Shown here piece by piece: positions 1 to 8,354 of a stretch of 38,739 nt of DNA. A program made the translations under genes and the position numbers. Every line of letters begins with the position of its first letter. The stretch's first letter is position 1. The DNA comes from a virus. The stretch covers positions 1-38,739 of the IMG/VR virus record IMGVR_UViG_3300025312_000012. The stretch is one strand, 5' to 3'. The notes under the pieces are model-generated. The model was not told the DNA's origin and did no database searches. It saw nothing but the letters and a program-made list of their open reading frames with translations.

Positions 1-99
1 ATACTTACGGATGCTCAAGGCGTTGTGGATATGGGGCCCATAACGAAGTGCCTAAAGGAAGCTGATACTGAAATTATAGTATCCAATGACCCCCTTTAC
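1..99. repeat. Terminal overlap, identical to the last 99 bases of the window
   Basis: Bases 1-99 match 38641-38739 exactly. The repeat lies inside one reading frame that continues without a break across the join. This is the signature of a circular (or circularly permuted) molecule whose linear assembly overlaps itself, giving a unique genome of 38,640 bp. A true packaged direct terminal repeat is less likely, because 99 bp is short and falls inside a gene. Confidence 0.95.
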
Positions 100-255
100 T
101 TGAGTGCGTCGGTTGCGGGAACGGTAACCAAAACATCGCCAAGCACTCCTCCTCAATTGAGAAAGGTTCTTGGTTATGCCAAAGCGGCTTCGGGCAGCGG
201 AACGGCAACAGTAGATATTATCTGGAGACCGCGATCGGCTATTGAATTAGGTTAA
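1..255 (+). CDS. Fibre/decoration-like virion protein, C-terminal part (gene crosses the join)
   Basis: This is the 3' end of the gene that begins at 38026. The frame is open from base 1, and an internal Met at base 25 is not the real start. Joined across the circle, the protein is 289 residues. This part holds the end of its second repeat domain, with strands such as DPLYLSASVAGTVTKTSP, which is the style of small beta domains (DUF2190-like or fibre-associated) in phage decoration and fibre proteins. Terminase follows 29 bp downstream in the same direction. The role in the particle is inferred from composition and neighbours. Confidence 0.8.
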   Translation: MLTDAQGVVDMGPITKCLKEADTEIIVSNDPLYLSASVAGTVTKTSPSTPPQLRKVLGYAKAASGSGTATVDIIWRPRSAIELG

Positions 256-284
256 TGCGTAATGTTGGATTTGTGGAAATATAG

Positions 285-1811
285 ATGGCTGAAGAAAAGA
301 CATTCGAGGAGCAGTTAAACAATGTCACCTTTAAGGATTTATGGCCAAGATGGAAGCCATTATCTACGCAAAATCCTTTAGTCGAGATAAAAGATTCTCC
401 TGTCGATAGAGTTCCTGTAAAAAACAGACAAGGAGTAACGGTATACGACGAAAATGGACTTCCTGTTTTGGGGCCACCATCTTATTTCAAAGCTTTTGTT
501 GGCGCCTGGGGATGTGGTAAAACAGACCCAGGAATGCGATATCAGATATTAAATTGTATCCGCTATCCGTATAACTATATTCTCGTAGGACAGGCAATTT
601 ATAGAGAACTGGACGATTCTATTATAGATAGGTTTATGGCATTGATACCCAAAGAGGTATTCGGCAGGCGAATAGTTACGAAATGGAGACGGGGCAAAAG
701 AGAACTGGAATTTGATGGCCTGGGCTCAAAGGTTATATTCAGGGCACTTGATAAGTGGGAAGGTTACAAGAATATGCAGCTTGGCGGCTGGATGATAGAC
801 CAGGCGGAAGAACTTGACAAAGAAGTATTTGATACACTAAAAGGCAGGACGAGGCATATACCGCTTCCGTATTCGGAAGATAAATATAAAAACTTTTCGC
901 TGACCGGGTTGCTACTTGCAAATCCCGATGGGCATAATTGGATATGGGATGACTTTGCCAATCACCCTAAGGATAACTATACTTTTCTTGAGGGCACGAC
1001 AAACGATAACATAAGGAATCTTACGCCTGAATATATTTCCAATCTTTCGGATATGACGGAAGAAGATAAGCAAAAATATCTGGATGGGAATTATGATATC
1101 ATAACAAAGAAAACGTTGCCCGAATGGACTCCCGAAGTGCATTTCATAGAGCCATTTGATATTCCGTCTAACTGGAAAAGAGTTCGGGGTATCGATATGG
1201 GGATAGGTGCGCCTACTGGATGTCTATGGATAGCACTTGCACCTACTGGGCATAGATACGCATATGACGAATACTACGAAAAAGATTTATCTATAAAACA
1301 AAATGCTCCAAATATTATAGCTATGTCTTTCAATGAGAATTACGAATTCACAGCTATTGATGGCCCCACTGCTCGCCGGCGCGGCTACTCTACAGGTGTA
1401 TCTTACTTGCAGGAGTGGGCTGACAACGGAATACCTTGCATACCTGCCAACAACTCGATTGCTATGGGTATCAACAAAATAAGAGAAAATTTGCTTATAA
1501 GTAATGATATACTTAATCCGCATACAGACAAGCCGGGTTCTCCGAAGCTTTTCGTTTTCAGAAATTGCCAAAAATTAGCACAGGAAATAGACCAGTTGAA
1601 ATGGTTAAGCGGCAGGTTAAAGCTTAAAAATGAGCACCTTGTGTCGTGTCTGAGGTATATACTTCTCAATTTAGATGGCATATCCACTATTCCTGAGATT
1701 AAAGATGATACCACCGTCGACGCAACGTCTCGTAGGGCTTGGGATATTATTGAGAAAAGAAGGATAGTCAGGGACGAGGGTTTGCTTGAAGTAGCAAGCA
1801 GTATGTTATGA
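285..1811 (+). CDS. terL: Terminase large subunit
   Basis: ATP-driven DNA packaging motor and nuclease, 508 residues, a normal length for the family. The Walker A motif GAWGCGKT is at residues 73-80. A Walker B-like MIDQAEE is at 170-176. The C-terminal RNase H-like nuclease domain starts with GIDMG (Asp304), with a second acidic residue in TAIDG (Asp359). The stop overlaps the portal start in an ATGA junction at 1808-1811, so translation is probably coupled. No small terminase gene is recognisable next to it. Family assignment is strong, and the packaging mode (cos, pac or other) cannot be told from the sequence. Confidence 0.93.
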   Translation: MAEEKTFEEQLNNVTFKDLWPRWKPLSTQNPLVEIKDSPVDRVPVKNRQGVTVYDENGLPVLGPPSYFKAFVGAWGCGKTDPGMRYQILNCIRYPYNYILVGQAIYRELDDSIIDRFMALIPKEVFGRRIVTKWRRGKRELEFDGLGSKVIFRALDKWEGYKNMQLGGWMIDQAEELDKEVFDTLKGRTRHIPLPYSEDKYKNFSLTGLLLANPDGHNWIWDDFANHPKDNYTFLEGTTNDNIRNLTPEYISNLSDMTEEDKQKYLDGNYDIITKKTLPEWTPEVHFIEPFDIPSNWKRVRGIDMGIGAPTGCLWIALAPTGHRYAYDEYYEKDLSIKQNAPNIIAMSFNENYEFTAIDGPTARRRGYSTGVSYLQEWADNGIPCIPANNSIAMGINKIRENLLISNDILNPHTDKPGSPKLFVFRNCQKLAQEIDQLKWLSGRLKLKNEHLVSCLRYILLNLDGISTIPEIKDDTTVDATSRRAWDIIEKRRIVRDEGLLEVASSML

Positions 1812-3778
1812 CAACAATAGCCGGTCAAAAATCTTGGACAGGTGGGTATAGTCCGTCTGCAAAGCAACGAATAATAAACGAGGCGGTTGCAGAAGTTAAC
1901 AAGCTAAATAAAAATTATCAGGAAGTTCGGGATTTGCAGGAAAGCGAATGGTTCAGGATATATCTGTTCTGGCTCGGGCATCAATGGCTCGATGAATCGA
2001 ACTCCTTAACTCGCAAGAATAACGTTATATTTAACTTGCCCAGAAAGAAAACCGATACGCGAGTAACGGATAACAAGATACAGCCGACTGCAAAGAAAAT
2101 CGTAAATAAGTTTTTACAGGAAGAAGTAGAGGTAATGGTGCTTCCCGCGGGAACAAGACCTGACAAGATAATGCAGGCGCGGTTAGGTAACGACGTAATG
2201 CAGTGGATTTACAGACAAAATAGCAATAGCGGTTATCGTAAAAATTTCTTAAACGATGGAGTAATGTTAGGCAATGGCTTTCAGGAGGCAATAGACATAC
2301 ACGGATTTCCTGAAATAGCAGTAAGAAGCCCCTTTGATGTTATGGTGCATTCAAGAGCGACCGATATAAAAAATGCCTTTTGGGTAAAGATACAGGAATT
2401 CTTGCCAATAGAGGAAGCAAAATTAAGATTCTCCGACGCAGACGAAAAGTTATTCTATCCTTATAAATATACGTCCGATACAAGTAATTTTTCGCTTTTG
2501 CTTGGCGATGCAGTGGGTGGTAGAGATACGTGGACGAATTACCTAACCAAAGAAGATATAGTCAGGATAGAGAGATACTGGGAACGCCCGTCAAGGAAAT
2601 ATAAAAAGGGCAGGTATTTTGTCGTGATCAACGATGATGGTATACTTGAGTATGAGGATAGCGACGAAACGTATCTTGCCAAAGTAAAACCGCTTCGTCT
2701 TGCTCACGCAAAGGATAACTCTAATACTCTAATGTTCTGGGGGCCTTCACAGCTTAAAAATGCCTTGCCATTGCAAGTAGAATTTAATTTAACCCGGAGT
2801 AGCTTGCTTCAGATGATACTTAAGCTTGGCAAGACAAAGGTGGCAGTTCAAGGCAATATGCCAAAATCGACAACAGATGAAAACGATAAAGACCTTACTG
2901 TCTATCAAATACAAACTGGCGGAGCACCGCCGGTTCAAATATCGCCCAATCCGTTGCCTCAGCATATAGTTATGCATCCTCAATTAGTGGTGTCGAGTTT
3001 ATACGACCTTATGAGTTTGCACGAAGTATCGAGAGGTACGGTTCCTCCGAACATAGAAAGCGGGAAAGCTATCAGGCAGTTACAGGAAGGCGACAATCTT
3101 TCTTTGACGGAACTGAAAAAGTCAATAGATAGAGCAGACGAGGAGATTGCAAGGCATTTATTGACAATAGCCAAGCAAATGTATACCGAAGAGCAGATAA
3201 TCGAACTTTATGACGGGGTGTTGCCAAGACAGATAACATTCAAGGGTGGCGATTTACCTGACCCGAAATACGTAAAATTGATTTCGCAGGGCGGTATTCC
3301 TATGACACAAATGGCAAAGGAACAGAAGGTAATGGAAGCATTTACTCAGGGGTTATTTGGGCTTCCTACCGACGCGATAGTGAGACAAAGGGTAGCCCGT
3401 ATGCTGAATTTCGAGAATAACGAGAAAGCGTGGGATGAATCACAGATAGACAGAGTTTGGGCTTACGAGGAAAACAAAATTATGGATGCCGGCGGGAATA
3501 TCCTTGTAAATAGATACGAAGATGATGATGTGCATATAGTAGAACACTCTAAGGATATAAGAAGCGGCGCTATACAGGATAAGGCATCTCTTGACAGGAG
3601 AACATTGCACATAAGGGCTCACGAAGCCAATAAATTACTGAAACAGAATCCTGACCTCGAGGAACTTATACGTTCAGGGACTCGTCCGGTGATAGCCGGT
3701 TACGAAGGTATAGCGAAACCCGAGAAATCGCCAGCACCAGCAACAACTCCGCCCATAATTCAAGGAGGTATCCAGTAA
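1808..3778 (+). CDS. Portal protein
   Basis: Portal of 656 residues, the dodecameric ring at one vertex of the head through which DNA passes and to which the tail attaches. It directly follows terminase with an ATGA overlap. The N-terminus (NEAVAEVNKLNKNYQEVRDL, then a Trp-rich WFRIYLFWLGHQW stretch) and the mid-protein patch ARHLLTIAKQMYTEEQII, within a helical segment near residue 455, are typical of large podovirus-type portals. The C-terminus is Pro/Ala-rich. It ends in a TAATG overlap with the next gene. The call rests on size, position and overall resemblance. Confidence 0.87.
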   Translation: MTTIAGQKSWTGGYSPSAKQRIINEAVAEVNKLNKNYQEVRDLQESEWFRIYLFWLGHQWLDESNSLTRKNNVIFNLPRKKTDTRVTDNKIQPTAKKIVNKFLQEEVEVMVLPAGTRPDKIMQARLGNDVMQWIYRQNSNSGYRKNFLNDGVMLGNGFQEAIDIHGFPEIAVRSPFDVMVHSRATDIKNAFWVKIQEFLPIEEAKLRFSDADEKLFYPYKYTSDTSNFSLLLGDAVGGRDTWTNYLTKEDIVRIERYWERPSRKYKKGRYFVVINDDGILEYEDSDETYLAKVKPLRLAHAKDNSNTLMFWGPSQLKNALPLQVEFNLTRSSLLQMILKLGKTKVAVQGNMPKSTTDENDKDLTVYQIQTGGAPPVQISPNPLPQHIVMHPQLVVSSLYDLMSLHEVSRGTVPPNIESGKAIRQLQEGDNLSLTELKKSIDRADEEIARHLLTIAKQMYTEEQIIELYDGVLPRQITFKGGDLPDPKYVKLISQGGIPMTQMAKEQKVMEAFTQGLFGLPTDAIVRQRVARMLNFENNEKAWDESQIDRVWAYEENKIMDAGGNILVNRYEDDDVHIVEHSKDIRSGAIQDKASLDRRTLHIRAHEANKLLKQNPDLEELIRSGTRPVIAGYEGIAKPEKSPAPATTPPIIQGGIQ

Positions 3779-4266
3779 TGTTTTTTAATCTTGCTAAACA
3801 TAAAGACGACATTTATTGGTATGAGAAGAGCGATATTCTGAAAAGATTGCAAAGCTACGATTCTCACCTTGTCTTATTATTTAACACAAAGCACAAGCAT
3901 TATGAGTTATGGCGACTGAAGCAGGGAGTATCGACGCATATTATAAAATTAAACGACAGATTTGTCTTGCCGAAAATAATTAAGCAGTATGTATATATTA
4001 CTACGATAAAGGGTAAGCCTGACAACAGATTGGTTGGGTGGCTCAGCATGAATGATACTCATAAAAATTTTCCTGATTTTAAGGCATATTGCGAGTATCT
4101 TACCGAGTTGGATAAGCAAAAGGAATCGCAAAGGCGAAAGGGATATTTCAACATTGGCGAAGAAATATTCACGGAAGCGATGGACACCAACAGAATTCAA
4201 TCGGGTGCCGGCGGCGTTATTACACCTGAAAAGGTAGCAAGGAGTATATTGGATGGCGTTAATTAG
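3778..4266 (+). CDS. Hypothetical protein between portal and adaptor
   Basis: A 162-residue protein starting in the TAATG overlap with the portal stop and overlapping the next gene by 14 bp, so it is part of the head-tail operon. It is rich in Lys, Tyr and aromatic residues in the first two thirds (KHKDDIYWYEKSDILKRL). Its C-terminal third resembles a short helical tail (GVITPEKVARSILDGV). No membrane segment or catalytic motif is visible. Its position suggests a head-completion or portal-associated role, but the family is not recognised. Confidence 0.75.
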   Translation: MFFNLAKHKDDIYWYEKSDILKRLQSYDSHLVLLFNTKHKHYELWRLKQGVSTHIIKLNDRFVLPKIIKQYVYITTIKGKPDNRLVGWLSMNDTHKNFPDFKAYCEYLTELDKQKESQRRKGYFNIGEEIFTEAMDTNRIQSGAGGVITPEKVARSILDGVN

Positions 4267-4891
4267 CTGTAACACGTTAGAGGAATTAAGGGCCCATACG
4301 AGATTGCTCATAAATGAGCCGGTAGGCAAATCTGCCCTTGATGACACTGACGATGTGGACAGATGTATAAATTTGGCAATTAGGGATATTGCAAGGATAA
4401 TACGCAGTTACGATGAAAGGGCATACGCTACGAAAGGAGATATTGTCTTGGTATCGGGAACTGAATTTTACGATTTGCCTGATGACTTTATAAAGATAAT
4501 CCTGATACAATACAAAAAGACAGGTTCGCAAGAGCCAGATAAAGTTCCTGCGGTGGATATACTGCATAAGTTTGATGTGGATGAGATATCTTACTTTTTA
4601 ATATCCGAAGGCGCTCAAATGCAGATAGGCATAACCCCTATCCCGACTACTGCCTATACCTTGCAGTTATTCTATTACTATATACCACCACTTCTGGAGG
4701 CCGTGGAAGATGTTCCAGATGTTCCTGAAGATTTTAGGGAAGCGATTGCTTATGGCGCCGCGGTCAAGTTAGGCGAAAGCTTAAATAATCCTATTCCTCA
4801 AATTCGAGATACCTATGTTGCAAAGGTTGATGATATAAGACGACATTTTGCACCTTTACAATTACAGAATAACAGAAGCGTAGGAGGTTAA
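4253..4891 (+). CDS. Head-tail adaptor (gp4/gp6-like tail adaptor)
   Basis: A protein of 212 residues with the pattern seen in podovirus head-to-tail adaptors: an N-terminal helix that begins TLEELRAHTRLLINEP, a segment DVDRCINLAIRDIARIIRSY, a beta part (GTEFYDLPDDFIKII), and a helical end with PEDFREAIAYGAAVKLGE. Such adaptors form a ring below the portal that connects to the tail hub. Position after the portal supports the call. The start overlaps the previous gene by 14 bp. Confidence 0.72.
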   Translation: MALISCNTLEELRAHTRLLINEPVGKSALDDTDDVDRCINLAIRDIARIIRSYDERAYATKGDIVLVSGTEFYDLPDDFIKIILIQYKKTGSQEPDKVPAVDILHKFDVDEISYFLISEGAQMQIGITPIPTTAYTLQLFYYYIPPLLEAVEDVPDVPEDFREAIAYGAAVKLGESLNNPIPQIRDTYVAKVDDIRRHFAPLQLQNNRSVGG

Positions 4892-4895
4892 AATT

Positions 4896-6272
4896 ATGGC
4901 ATACGAAACAGGAGCTTGGGGAGGAACTGCAACAACAACACCCGCCAACTGGGATACGACTCCTCGATATGAATATTTCCAAACACCCTTACAAACTCAG
5001 CAACAAATGGCATTGTTGAGGCAAAGACAACAGCAACAGATGATAGCTCAATATTTATTGCAACAACAACAGCAGCAACAGATTCCAATTCTACAAACGC
5101 CAGCAACTCCTTATCGTCCTTCATCGTTAATTCCTCCTGTGTCTAAAAGGGTGGGCGAGCCACTTCCTGACATACAAGCACAACTTGATAGGTCAACCGA
5201 ATTGAAAGCTCAACTCGAGAAACAAAGACAGGTGATAGCGAAAGAGAAAGAAGGAACGCTTGCATTTAAACAATACTATGCTCCAATAGAACAGGCGAGG
5301 GCAAAACAAACATATGCGGCGGGGTTAGAGCCAACCTTGCCTATAACTGGTGGTGGCGGACAACCACAGGGGCCCGCAACGCCTTCTCTTGCAGAATTGG
5401 CACAAATGAAACTGGCAGAAAAAGAAAGAAGTAGGCCCAAAATAGTTGTTCCCTACAGCAGAGAATATTCCGAAAAATATTTAGGACTACCACCACTAAC
5501 CCGCCAGGAAAAGGCAAGGGAACGTGAAGCAGAATTAAAACAAAAAGGTTTTACTGAACAGCAGGCAGTTTCGGCAATGATGGACGAGGATAAGCTCAAG
5601 GCAATGAGGAATGAAGTAAAGAAAATGCGAGATATCCGAGGCAATAACCCTCCCTCGCAACGAGAAATCGATTTAGATAAAGAGGCGTCGGATTTAGATA
5701 AAAAAATTATGGGCGCAACGGCAATGGGCGGTATGAGCAGAAAGTTTAAAACCGGAGTGGAGATGCTGAAGAGAGTGTCGGAGCAGTCGGCAGGGAAAGC
5801 AAAGTATATTTCGATACCAGCCGATTCACCCGAAGCGGAATTCTACAGAAAACAGAAATTGGCACAAAGTCAGCCATCAAAATGGCAAACTTCCGCAGGC
5901 GAATACAGACCAGTTAAAATACCCGAAATTAACCTGCCGCCTAAAGCATTGGTGATAAGAGGGAAGGCAAGCAAATCGGCTGTAGCGAAAGCAAAATTGC
6001 AAGAAGAATTCTTAGCGAGAAAGGAACTTGCAAGAGCCAAAGGGGTTGGAAAAGTCCCTATCGGCAGAAAATTGAAAAGTTTTGCCAAAGCAGGAATTAG
6101 GGGCGTGGTCAAGGGAGCGGCAACGGAAGCACTTCCTCTTTATGTGGCAGGAAAGGTTCAGGCGGAAGCAGAACGACAAAGACAGGCGGACGAGGAAGCT
6201 ATGTTCGGAAAGACCAGATGGACTGAGGACGAAGTTAGAAAAGAAATAAAGAGGTTGAAAGCTATCTACTAA
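4896..6272 (+). CDS. Gln-rich, coiled-coil virion protein (unrecognised)
   Basis: A 458-residue protein with a strong site (GTAGGAGG, 8 bases before ATG). The N-terminus has an almost pure Gln tract (roughly residues 30-65) coded by mixed CAA/CAG. A long charged helical part rich in Lys/Glu/Arg follows, with a basic C-terminal third containing a short Gly/Ala stretch near residue 405. There is no enzyme motif. It lies between the adaptor and hub genes, the place where podoviruses often encode internal or ejection proteins, so a virion role is inferred only from position. Confidence 0.7.
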   Translation: MAYETGAWGGTATTTPANWDTTPRYEYFQTPLQTQQQMALLRQRQQQQMIAQYLLQQQQQQQIPILQTPATPYRPSSLIPPVSKRVGEPLPDIQAQLDRSTELKAQLEKQRQVIAKEKEGTLAFKQYYAPIEQARAKQTYAAGLEPTLPITGGGGQPQGPATPSLAELAQMKLAEKERSRPKIVVPYSREYSEKYLGLPPLTRQEKAREREAELKQKGFTEQQAVSAMMDEDKLKAMRNEVKKMRDIRGNNPPSQREIDLDKEASDLDKKIMGATAMGGMSRKFKTGVEMLKRVSEQSAGKAKYISIPADSPEAEFYRKQKLAQSQPSKWQTSAGEYRPVKIPEINLPPKALVIRGKASKSAVAKAKLQEEFLARKELARAKGVGKVPIGRKLKSFAKAGIRGVVKGAATEALPLYVAGKVQAEAERQRQADEEAMFGKTRWTEDEVRKEIKRLKAIY

Positions 6273-6275
6273 TAT

Positions 6276-8348
6276 ATGTCAATACCATATTATATACCAA
6301 GTATAGCGGGGGGGCGTAATGCCAAATACGCCAAGCATATGATATTTGACGCCCAGGCAGTAGACGAAAAGAATGTAGATATATTTACAGAACTCGGGGT
6401 ATTGAAAAGGCGAAGGGGCTATACACAGAAGGTATTTACTGGCGGGGATTCAATATTTCTGAATTTTGTCAATACTCCTGCCAGTCCGAACGGGGGAGGC
6501 AAGATAGTCAGTATGTTTAGATTTTTGTCGTCGGGGGGAACTACGAAGTTTAATCTTGCCATGATGGAAGCTCCAATACAAGCGTCAGACATATTGTTTC
6601 GTATAGAGGATAGCGGGGCGGTAACAATTCCTACCCCGGCACTTACGTTTAAGGGTGAAGATGTATTCTTTACGCAGGCAGGGGGATTTGCCTACTTTGC
6701 AGGCAAGGGAAGTGGCTTAAAAAGATTTAATCACCTTACTGACAAAGTGGAGCAAGCTGAATATGCACCGCCTACTGTTAATCCCATAGGAGGATTGTCA
6801 CCGATTGCAAGCGGCGGGTTTTTGAGTGGCACATACATATATGCGTTTGCTTGGTATTACGGCAGCGTAGCTCCTCCAGATCCAGAGCATAATTACGAAA
6901 GCCCAATGGTTATAGCAACGCAAACCGCAACAACCACTACAGCAGTATCATCTGTAAATATAACTGGCATAGTTCAGCCTGCTGTGGGTTCGGGAGTAAC
7001 ATATATCCTTATCTACAGGACGCTTGGTTCGGCTACCACGACACCATCCGAGAGCGGCTCGTTTCCTTATTACTTTGTAGGTTCTGTGGCGGTAGGGACA
7101 ACTACTTTTTTAGATACCCTGTCCGATACGGCTATATTTTCACAGGGAACTGGACAGGTAATAGAAAATAGATTATCGCAGATATTCCCGAGCGCCAATG
7201 CAATAAAGGGATTGGCAAGTATAGACAGGAGGATATTTGTGGCAAGCAACCAACAAATACTCTATAGTTGCGCTTCGCCAGACGAGAGGGACCTAAAAGA
7301 TTTTGAAAGTTCCGCAAGATTCAGGATGTTTATGCGATATGGTTCTGGTCCCACGGTGGTTCAGAAAACTCCATTTGTTAATCATGGTGCGGGACAAGAG
7401 GTATTTCACCCCAATTTCTTTAGAGAGGTAAACCCGGGTAATGGAGAACTTATAACAGCCCTTGCGGTTCATATGGGACGACTGGTTATTTTCAAGGAAA
7501 ATTCTATCTATAAACTCTATGGCTCCTCGTCTCTTGATTTTAGGGTATTACAGGAAAACGGAGATGTAGGTTGCATAGCTCCCCGTTCGGTGATAGCAGT
7601 AGAGGATAAGATTTACTTTATTGCAGGTGGCAAGAATGTTGGTATCTGGATGTACGACGGAGAAGGTATATATCCGATTTCGAGTATACTTGAGCCATAT
7701 TTACGAGCAAACATAGATATTGCTAACTTACATAACGCTGCGGCGGGCGTTTATCGCAATATGATATTTTTCTCGGTCCCGTTTGTTGACGGAGGTGGCA
7801 AGAATAACAAGATACTTGTGTATGACTACCAAAGGTCGAATCCGAGAAGCGAGCCAGACAATCATTGGGCAACGTGGGATATACCTTATATCTATAGTTT
7901 TCTTACGCAAACCAAGCCCGGAGATTTTGGTGAAATATTGATGGGTGGTCAATTTGCGGGAATACATCAATACGATACATCGGAGTTAGATTTAGGGGCA
8001 ACTACCATACCTGCCTATTTCCAGACCAAATATTTTGATTTTGGGGTGGTTGATAATATCAAAACGTGGAGAAGAAGCCATATCGTAACGGACAATAAAG
8101 AGGTAGATGTAACCCTGAAGCTATTTACTGATTACGATACCGTTACTGCTGAGAAAACAAAGATTCTGACTAATGATTATGCGGTTAAGAATATAGCAAG
8201 GCGAGATTATTCCTTCGGAACTATAAAGGGGAATTACGGCTCCTTGCGACTGGAGTGGAATACGGCAATAGCAGATTTCAGGATTATGAGCAGGTCGCTT
8301 TATTACGATATTGTTCCTGAAAGACAGGAAGCCAATCAACCTATATAA
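6276..8348 (+). CDS. Tail hub / nozzle-like protein (P22 gp10-type)
   Basis: A protein of 690 residues opening SIPYYIPSIAGGRNAKYAKH, then LKRRRGYT. The body has repeated beta blades such as IFVASNQQILYSCAS, RLVIFKENSIYKLYG, KIYFIAGGKNVGIWMYDGEG and MIFFSVPFVDGG. This resembles the stabilisation/hub and tubular proteins of podovirus tails, which close the tail after packaging. The start lacks a clear ribosome binding site and lies three bases after the previous stop, so translational coupling is likely. The beta-propeller-like fold is an inference from the repeated blades. Confidence 0.7.
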   Translation: MSIPYYIPSIAGGRNAKYAKHMIFDAQAVDEKNVDIFTELGVLKRRRGYTQKVFTGGDSIFLNFVNTPASPNGGGKIVSMFRFLSSGGTTKFNLAMMEAPIQASDILFRIEDSGAVTIPTPALTFKGEDVFFTQAGGFAYFAGKGSGLKRFNHLTDKVEQAEYAPPTVNPIGGLSPIASGGFLSGTYIYAFAWYYGSVAPPDPEHNYESPMVIATQTATTTTAVSSVNITGIVQPAVGSGVTYILIYRTLGSATTTPSESGSFPYYFVGSVAVGTTTFLDTLSDTAIFSQGTGQVIENRLSQIFPSANAIKGLASIDRRIFVASNQQILYSCASPDERDLKDFESSARFRMFMRYGSGPTVVQKTPFVNHGAGQEVFHPNFFREVNPGNGELITALAVHMGRLVIFKENSIYKLYGSSSLDFRVLQENGDVGCIAPRSVIAVEDKIYFIAGGKNVGIWMYDGEGIYPISSILEPYLRANIDIANLHNAAAGVYRNMIFFSVPFVDGGGKNNKILVYDYQRSNPRSEPDNHWATWDIPYIYSFLTQTKPGDFGEILMGGQFAGIHQYDTSELDLGATTIPAYFQTKYFDFGVVDNIKTWRRSHIVTDNKEVDVTLKLFTDYDTVTAEKTKILTNDYAVKNIARRDYSFGTIKGNYGSLRLEWNTAIADFRIMSRSLYYDIVPERQEANQPI

Positions 8349-8354
8349 ATATTT

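Noticed and set aside
1-99. A true packaged direct terminal repeat
   Set aside because: The repeat is only 99 bp and lies within a gene that stays open across it, so a circular assembly overlap explains it more simply.
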